Of a stretch of 64,000 bases of DNA, positions 56,456 through 64,000 are shown piece after piece (positions within the stretch are counted from its first letter, which is position 1; every line of letters begins with the position of its first letter). Location of the stretch: positions 7,130,001 through 7,194,000 of the forward strand of contig CP141150.1 of NCBI GenBank assembly GCA_035235625.1. Reading direction: 5' to 3'. Below the pieces are notes generated by a model that worked only from the letters and a program-made list of their open reading frames with translations, had not been told where the DNA came from and searched no databases. The DNA is from Saururus chinensis (lineage: Eukaryota > Streptophyta > Magnoliopsida > Piperales > Saururaceae). Position numbers and translations under genes: made by a program.

Positions 56456-57129
56456 ATACAATTGTTCATCAAGTCAGGGATAAAAACCTCTGAGATCATG
56501 TACATGTTTACATAAGATGTTCTACATAGTAAAACTTGTATACAAAAAATCATACTAGAGTCCCTCTTTGCACAATAGGGTAGGAGGCTATCATGGCTAT
56601 TCTACAATATTCTTCCTTGGCATCTACATCATTCTCCATTCTTATATAGCCATGTTCTCCCTGGATAGTCCCTCAAGATTCATTTTTTGAGTTGCAGTGT
56701 CATCTTGATCTCCTTTTGTAATGATAAATAATTTATGTGGTTAGAACTTTTTGGACGAAAATTAGAGAAGAACAATCACCGATGAAGTGAAGGAGGCCGA
56801 CAATCGCTGAATAGAAATCAAAATTTGTTGTTGATGAAAACCGCCAGGCGAAAATCACAAATTGTCTCTGAGCTCCGATCTCCTCTTTGTTTATAAGTCG
56901 TCACAACTAGTTTACACGATTTTCAACCCAAACCTTGTTGAAAGAGTATTTTGGTCCATTTTATTCTAAATATCTTGTAAACCCAAGTTCTATGGAATGT
57001 TTTTTATAAACCAGGGAATATGGAATATTTCTATCTTAGGCTAGGTAATATGGAAAAAACTCCAATGAATAAACACAAAATAAGATTGTAATGTGAAATT
57101 TAAAAATATTTAATTGAACATTATTTCAG
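56456..57129. other. Non-coding, no element resolved
   Basis: Follows the minisatellite. It contains GAAGTGAAGGAGGCC and GATGAAAACCGCC stretches, but no frame or repeat I can classify. Confidence 0.35.
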
Positions 57130-58455
57130 TGCATCAAAGTTCCTTTAGGAACATGGTACCTCCCCGGGTTGAGATGAGTTTATTGCAGTTGAGGTTAATT
57201 ATTGAATTATCTGGACCTTGAGAATATAATATGGTATGATGCGTGCACCGACTACCATGTGTTCTAGGTTTCCTTTGTGGAAATCGGACTCTCCCCTACA
57301 AGAAATTGCCTTTAGTGAACACACTGCTTTAGGTTTCCATTGAGGAGATCAGACATTCCCGGTCAGATCTGTCCTTAGCAAGCATATTACTCTAGGTTTC
57401 TGTTGAGGGAATCAAACCTTCCTTTTCAAATTGTCCTTAGTGAGGGCTAACTCCCCCAATGCCCTAGGTTTCCAATGAGGAAATCTGACTATGTCCTTCG
57501 CTGGCGGTATGATTTAGATTTCTCTCCATAAAGGAGACATTCACCATTGTTGATAATGCATGTATATGTGATATATATACCCACTTATACAAGTTGTGTA
57601 AGGATAATTAAGTTTATATAACACATGTGGATATGGTTTAATATGCATAATTATAGATAGTGTGTTAGAGATACTATTTATGCATGAAGAATGCTTATGA
57701 TTGAGAATTATTATGCATGATTATAGATGGTGTGTTAGAGACACTTTTATGCAGGGTGAATGCTTATGATTGAGAATTATTATGCATGATTATAGAGAGT
57801 GTGCTAGAGATATTTTTCATGCAGGATGAATGCTTATAATTGAGAGTGGTTACGTAAGCTATGGATAGTTGTTTGAGACACTCTTATGCAGGATGAATGT
57901 ATATATTAAGAATGAATAATGAATATGCAAGAGATATATTGATGTTATAATAAGTATATGTATATGATGAGTAATCATGATATAGAGATGCACAGGTTAT
58001 GAAAATATCCCATGATGAATGGGTGTGTTTTATGCGATGACCTTTATGTAAAATATATGTGATGACTTTGTATTTATTCTCTTGAAATATAAAATCTTGC
58101 TGAGTACTTTTTTTTACTTGCCTCTCTTTCTTGTATGTTTTTATTTTGGGGCTTCATGATGCAACATACAGGTAATCAGGACTCCTGTATGAGGAGTCGT
58201 TGATGGATGGTTTGCCATAAGAGAGGATGCCTAAAGACATTATGTTCCTTACTTGTTTATGTTGCATGTTATCTTGAGTTTTATGTCATGTTAATTCTGA
58301 TGTATACTTTACTTGCCAATTTGGCCCTGTGACTCATGTTACCTTTTGACTTAAGTCGTGAGAGGACTTAGTGACTTAACTATGTGAGTGATTTATGAGG
58401 ACTCATTTCTATCTGTTGCTTTTTTTATTTTTTCCTTGTTTCCTCTTGCACAATG
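57130..58455 (+). repeat. Right part of the old Gypsy LTR with internal tandem repeats
   Basis: 57240-57540 carries about four units with CTAGGTTTCC.TTGAGG and GTCCTTAG.GA. 57639-57900 carries about four units of roughly 71 bp with TATGCATGATTATAGAT and GAATGCTTATGATTGAG. From 58050 on, CTTGCTGAGTA, CCTCTCTTTCTTGT and TTTTGGGGCTTCATGATGCAACATACAG parallel 60270-60345 in the LTR at 58456. It ends where that element inserted. Confidence 0.6.
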
Positions 58456-60778
58456 TGTAAGGACCCTCATCTCTAAACTGGTTTTTTGTTTTCTTTAATT
58501 ATCGGTTATCGTGAGATTAATGCGTTTTCTGATTTATTCGGTGGTTTCATGAATAAATACTGTTTATGATGGTTTTAACCAAAATCAACTTTAAGATTAG
58601 TGGTTTTAAGTAAATTTAAAACAAATGTGAATTTTTGGGATTTTTCTGAATTTTTACTATTTTTACAAAAATTAGGGTTTTGGCGAGACCCCTGTGGGCC
58701 CCACCGTTGAAATTTTGGTTTTTGGGTCAAATGAACCTAAATATCTTCTTAAGGTCATACAAAAATTTTTAGAATTTTCTTAGACTGAATTAGTGCTCAA
58801 ACTTGTAAAATACCCATTTTTAGCCTACTTTTCCTATTTACACCCCATAACTTACCCATACATACCCCAACTTTTACTATAAAAGGTCAAACCTGAGTCA
58901 TTTCCATTTTTGGGAATAGGCTAAGGAGGAGAGGTCAGGCCTAATCCCCAATTAGGCCCAGATTAGAAGGTGTTTAAGGTAAGCTTACTCTAATTAAGCG
59001 CTAAACCCTAGCTTTCTTCTTAATCTCTTCTAAATCTATCATTTCCCCCTTCTTTCAATTCATTTTTGGACATAAAAAATTATTGATTTGTATTTGACTA
59101 CAAACCCTAGCTTTCAAATTTCGATTTTTATGTTCAACAAGCCCTAGATCTAAGTTTTAATTAAGGATTTCTTTGGTAAATTGATTTTTAATAGAGTTTA
59201 ATCCAAACTCTATGTTTTTGTAAGGTTTTCAAGAAGGGTGACCCTCAAATCCGAGCTTAATCAAGTGATAAGGTAATGGACTTTTGAAATTTCAGTTTAT
59301 CCATGGTAAAATTTTGGATTTTTGGCTTATTTTGAATGGAGTTACTTGATTTGGTGTGCTAATGGCATAATTAAAAAATGGTAATTTTTAATCCCGATTT
59401 CATAGGGTTTTAGTTTATTATGATGTGGTTTATCATTCTGGAAGTCATGAAGGACTTTTGATGATGATTAGGGTGTTAGATGTTGATTTGAAGTGTTATC
59501 AATGGTGTCTCGGTTTGAAATTGCGAAAGGAAGAAGATGGTCAGTTCTGCCTTGTTGGCGTTCAAACGGCCCTTCTAGGCGTTCGAACAGCAACACTGTC
59601 AGATCAACAGCTTTCCAATTCAGCCGATCGAATGGCTTGATGGGCGTTCGAACGGCCAAACTGTGGATTTGAATTTTTCCCATTTAGCCGATCGAATAGC
59701 CTGAAGGGCGTTCGAATGGCTACACAGCAGAATTGTGTTCAAATACATGATGTTTATTTCAATGATTTCACTTTAACTTGCCAATTTCATATGAATGTGG
59801 AGTGTTTTGAACTATGTTATGCTACTGGAGAGGCATACTGTTGAGGTTATGGAGTTGGGATATATGATTAGAGATTTGTAGAATGACTTATGTTTTGTGG
59901 CATGATGTTAGAATTGTTATCTTGAAATTGTGAATGGTTGATCCCCTTTTGTTAAGCATATTTTCAGTAGAACTACAACCTATTAATGGACTGATTTGTC
60001 ATGATAGAATGTAGTTAGTTGATGTGTGGATGTTGGTGAAAGCCATGACTCAAGGATGAAATGAATGATCTTATATGTGTGTAGCCTTTGTGGTGGAGTT
60101 TTGATTTGAGTTATGGTTTTAACGTTCATTCTCCTATGATTTCTGCTATGATGCAGTTTTAGGTGATGTGTATGCGTGATCAGAAAATGATGCACCATGT
60201 AAATCTTTGCCTGAATGATCATATTGCTATGCTATCATATTTTTCGATGTTGATAGTGATATTAAAAAAAAACCATTGCTGAGTTTGTTAAACTCACCCC
60301 TCTTTCTTGTGTTTTGTTTTGGGGCTGTGTGGTGCGATACGCAGATGGACATGATCTCCTCTTTGAGGAAAGGTCGGAGATGACTTGGATGTGATCGTGG
60401 AGATCTTTGTGTGACTTCATTTCCTTTGGTTTTATGCTTTATGCTTAGAACCTTTGTGTAGGGTTCTTTGTTTTGGATTTATGTTACATTTTACAGTTGT
60501 GATGCTTAAGACTTATTTTGAGCCAGTGTGGGCTATAGTTAATTAAGCATGTGGGTTTTAGATTAGTTGCTTACTTTGTGATTAAGCAACTCTCTTTCTG
60601 TTCTTCTTATTTACTCTTGCTGAAAGGATTGTGCGTACTTCATAATTCTGTTAAATCACCCGTGGTTAGGGTTAAGTCTTTTGCTAAATCATTTCTCAAA
60701 TTCCCTTCGTCGCCCCCGCGCGCTTGACCGGCCCTTAGATTGAGTTCGGCTTGGGTCAGGCATCGTTGGGGCGTGACA
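58456..60778 (+). repeat. 5' LTR of the last Gypsy
   Basis: 2323 bp with no gene. At 59560-59720 it carries several copies of GGCGTTCGAACGGC alternating with CAGCCGATCGAATGGC. The ends TGTAAGG...CGTGACA give the usual TG...CA. Confidence 0.85.
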
Positions 60779-60785
60779 ACGTTTT

Positions 60786-60798
60786 TGGTATCGGAGCA
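60786..60798 (+). other. Primer binding site of the last Gypsy
   Basis: TGGTATCGGAGCA, initiator tRNA-Met type, seven bases after the LTR. Confidence 0.8.
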
Positions 60799-60933
60799 CA
60801 TCTTTGTCCAAGAGTAAATAGGGTTTGTGTGAAAGTCTTGCTTGCTTGCTTGCTTGTTTGTGTGTTTTCTGATTGTTTGGCTGTGTGCTTTCGGGTTATT
60901 AGGCTATACGATTAATGTCTGGCCGTTGTGTAG

Positions 60934-61790
60934 ATGGCTGGTCCTAATCATGCAGGCGCTAATAACCATCGTGGTGGTTGTGACCCAAGGGTGGACGATG
61001 TGTTGACCACCATTGAGGGGTTGACATAGGTGTTTCAGGCTAAGCATGTGAGTGGTAGCAGTTCTGAGTCTCTTTCGCTCGAGGGATTCAAGAAGCTTAA
61101 TCCCCCTAGCTTTAAGGGTGGATTGGATACCTCTGTGGCAGATAATTGGAGGCTTCATATGGAGAAGTTTTTTAGTGCTCGACGTTGCTCGGATGAGGAG
61201 AAGACTAGACTTGTAGTCTTCACGTTCGAGGGCGAGGCTCAGAGGTGGTGGTTATCGATGGAGCGTCAGAGGTTCAATGGCCGAGCGGACATTCCTTGGG
61301 AGGAGTTCTTGTCAGCCTTTAACAACAAGTACTTCCCTCTTCATGTCCGAGAGGAGAAGAAGAATGAGTTTCTCAGCCTGCAGCAGGGTTCTATGACGGT
61401 CTTGGCTTATGAGACCCGTTTTGTGGAGCTTGAGCGCTTTGCTCCTCGCTTCTTCAGCGATGAGTATGAGCGAGCACGTAAGTTTGAGGACGGTCTTAAG
61501 CCTTTCATCAAAGGCCGAGTCGTGTCATTCAAACACAAGACCCTTGGTGAGGTACTTGAGACGACCATCGCGGTGGAGATAGATTCTGACGACTATATCT
61601 GGAGGAGAGGGCAGACCAGCAGCCTAAGAGGTCGAGGACAGAGGATAGCCATAACCGCCGGGATCATAAGCGGCGAGATACCCGTCATGCGAGGCATAAC
61701 ACTCAGCATGTGCAGCAGGATCCTCAGGACCGCCGTGCTAGTGTGACTTGCTATGATTGTCGGCAGAAGGGGCACTATGCCAATGAGTAT
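60934..61790 (+). pseudogene. Gag of the last Gypsy, inactivated
   Basis: The likely start ATG is at 60934 (MAGPNHAGANN). A TAG at 61027-61029 interrupts it in frame. The gag core then reads on: NPPSFKGGLDTSVADNWRLH, RLVVFTFEGEAQRWW, WEEFLSAFNNKYFP, ETRFVELERFAPRF. Around 61600 a frameshift moves the basic tail and zinc knuckle into the next frame. There the knuckle is [14 protein letters not shown], with Tyr where the last Cys of the CCHC set should be. It normally packages element RNA; this copy cannot make full-length product. Confidence 0.85.
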
Positions 61791-64000
61791 CCCCAGAGGG
61801 CTGGTCGTGCTCAGAGACGTGCACCGATGACACCTAATACCGGTCCCAGGCAGCCTGGAGCACCACCGGCGAGAGCACCTACAGGGCAGCCCGATGGCAA
61901 GGGGAAGAAGTCGGCACATGATGGGAGAGTCTTTGCTATTTCAGCGCAGGAGGCGGCTAACTCTTCCGGCGTGGTGGAAGGTATGATTCTCATTGCCTCC
62001 CACTATGCTATAGTGTTATTTGATACCGGTCCCTCTCATTCTTTTGTGTCTCCTCATTTTGCTCATGAGTTGGATGCTTGTTATAAGTTGTTGCATGTTC
62101 CTTTACGTGTGTCTACACCTTCATCCTCTCTTCCAGCAGAAAAGTATGTTGAGATGATTCCTATGGAGATCGGTGGGCATGTGCTACACATGGATCTGAT
62201 TATATTGCCGATGATTGACTTTGATGTGATCCTAGGCATGGATATGATGTTTAAGTTCCATGTGCATGTAGACTGCCGCAGAAGGTGTGTGAAGTTCGAG
62301 TTGCCAGGAGCTAAGCCTTTTATCTTCCAAGGGGTGAAGCGTTCTAATGGCAAGTTCTTGGTCTCTTCCTCCAAGGCCAAGAAGTGGATCGATAGTGGAT
62401 GTGAGGCTTTCCTTGCTAGTGTTACGGGGTTGAACATGGAGTTACCTTCTTTGGATTCCGTTCGTGTTGTGGCGGAATTTCCTGATGTCTTCCCTAGTGA
62501 CTTGGCGAGTTTACCACCGGAGAGGGAGATAGAGTTTTGCATTGACCTTATTCCAGGCACTACTCCCATTTCTAAGGCTCCCTATCGTATGGCTCCAGCC
62601 AAACTTAAAGAGCTTAAGGCTCAGCTGCAGGATCTTATGGATAAGGGGTGTATTAGGCCAAGTGTATCTCCTTGGGGTGCGCCAGTCTTATTTGTTCGGA
62701 AGAAGGATGGTTCTCTGCAGTTGTGTATCGACTACCGAATGCTTAATCAGGTAACCATCAAGAACAAGTACCCTTTACCTAGAATTGATGATTTGTTTGA
62801 TCAGTTGCAGCAGGCACAGGTCTTTTGTAAGATCGACTTGAGATCGGGTTATCACCAACTTCAGATCCGTCCTGATGATGTTGCAAAGACGGCTTTCAGT
62901 ACCCGATATGGCCATTATGAGTTCTTAGTTATGCCTTTTGGTCTTACTAATGCACCAGCCTCATTTATGGACTTGATGAACCGAGTCTTTCGGCCTTATC
63001 TTGATCGGTTTGTGATTATATTCATGGATGATATTCTAATCTATTCGGCCAATGAGGAAGAGCATGAAGCACATTTGAGGATTGTCTTGCGAACTTTACG
63101 GGAGCATCAGCTCTTTGCGAAGTTTGACAAGTGTGAAGTTTGGCTCAAGAAAGTGCATTTCCTTGGTCATGTTATATCGAGAAACGGTGTGGCGGTTGAT
63201 CCCTCGAAAGTTGAAGCCGTGTTGAATTGGGAGCAACCGAAGAGTGCATCAGAGGTCCGCAGTTTCCTACGACTTACCGGGTACTATCGCCGTTTCATCA
63301 AGGGTTTTTCTAGCCTTGCAAGCCCTATGACTAAGTTGATAAGGAAGAGTGAGAAGTTTGAGTGTAACTCAGCTTGTAAAGAGAGTTTCCAATAGTTGAA
63401 GAAGAGGCTAACTTCAGCTCCAGTTTTAACCTTGCCTTCCGGGAGTGGCGGATTCGTGGTCTATAGTGATGCTTCACTTTGCAGCTTGGGTTGTGTACTC
63501 ATGCAGCATGGGAGAGTGGTGGCTTATGCATCTCGATAGCTTAGAGTGCACGAGCGGAATTATCCCACTCATGACTTGGAGTTAGCAGCCGTAGTCTTTG
63601 CATTGAAGATTTGGTGGCACTATCTCTATGGTGAGAAGTTTGAGGTATTCACTGATCACAAGAGTTTGAAGTACTTATTCACTTAGCGAGATCTTAATTT
63701 GAGGCAAAGGAGGTGGCTAGAATTCTTGAAGGATTATGACTTCATGATATCGTATCATCCGGGCAAAGCGAACGTGGTGGCGGATGCTTTGAGTCGTAAA
63801 TCAGCCACTATGATTGCTTGCATGCGAGTTCATGAGTGGCTCCTTTATGAGGATGCCATTGAGCTAAGGCCAGAGTTAACTTTGGAGGACACACGGAGCT
63901 GGTTTGCTAATCTCTCTATTAGCTCTAGTGTGGTGGATGACGTGGTCGAGGCTCAGAAAAGTGATGAAGAGACTCTAGCTCTTAAGGCTAAGCTAAGGGA
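61791..64000 (+). pseudogene. Protease, RT and RNase H of the last Gypsy, interrupted by TAG codons
   Basis: Open to 63392. Protease has [12 protein letters not shown] (Pro where Ala is usual) and VILGMDM. RT has [38 protein letters not shown] and the catalytic FMDDILIYS (63021 on), then [11 protein letters not shown]. RNase H begins near 63440 (VVYSDAS) and runs through [10 protein letters not shown] to ADALSRK near 63800. In-frame TAG stops occur at 63393, 63537 and 63684, and the frame is otherwise open to the window end. The last two replace glutamines that are conserved in this family. Confidence 0.88.

Larger units (their letters stand above)
58456..64000 (+). mobile_element. Ty3/Gypsy retrotransposon, 5' part, runs off the window
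   Basis: 5' LTR 58456-60778 (TGTAAGGACCC to GGCGTGACA), primer site TGGTATCGGAGCA at 60786, then gag, protease, RT and RNase H. Integrase and the 3' LTR lie beyond the window. It interrupts the older LTR ending at 58455. The long LTR and the RT sequence style suggest a Tekay/Del-like chromovirus, an inference that integrase would settle. Confidence 0.88.

Noticed and set aside
61027..63686. TAG codons as programmed readthrough sites
   Set aside because: They are scattered within domains, at conserved Gln positions, and accompany a frameshift, so decay is the simpler reading.

Overview
The window is nuclear DNA of a flowering plant. The evidence is a cluster of plant LRR receptor kinases with a short GT-AG intron, plus dense plant-type LTR retrotransposons (Ty3/Gypsy) and CACTA transposons. 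The species cannot be named from the sequence. Few host genes are present: two complete receptor kinase genes and the last exon of a third, all on the + strand. They look like members of subfamily LRR-XII (the FLS2/EFR/Xa21 group) with non-RD kinase domains.

Layout. 1-514: last exon of receptor kinase A. About 515-5000: old relics (minus-strand Gypsy integrase tail, a possible kinase-gene scrap, a degenerate tandem repeat). 5483-8618: complete receptor kinase B. 9087-10517: possible solo LTR. 10835-18753: young non-coding LTR retrotransposon (LARD-like, minus strand, target duplication CTAAT). 19643-32421: CACTA element split by a + strand chromodomain-type Gypsy (19764-30486), which itself carries a solo LTR (22287-24321, duplication GAATT) and a second CACTA element (24606-28801, duplication ACA). 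32425-42292: truncated minus-strand Gypsy whose 5' LTR is split by another minus-strand Gypsy (35310-40713, duplication TTTAC). 43652-46802: complete receptor kinase C. 47647-50540: decayed CACTA-like region with a family of about 300-bp modules. 50850-51130: reversed scrap of the LARD-type LTR. 51961-58455: old interrupted LTR containing a 31-bp palindromic minisatellite. 58456 to the window end: + strand Gypsy with a 2.3-kb LTR and a gag-pol broken mainly by TAG codons.

How it fits together. Kinases B and C share coding sequence, intron position and about 650 bp of upstream DNA, so they are segmental duplicates. The 34 kb between them is almost entirely nested transposons. The proteins would act at the plasma membrane, with an extracellular LRR domain sensing a ligand and an intracellular kinase; an immune role is inferred from the subfamily, not shown here.

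The least ordinary signals are the 128-bp tandem hairpin units inside the non-coding LTR element, the 31-bp palindromic minisatellite, the repeated GA-array/hairpin modules in the CACTA element, and the TAG-only nonsense pattern in the last Gypsy. No new protein system is evident.
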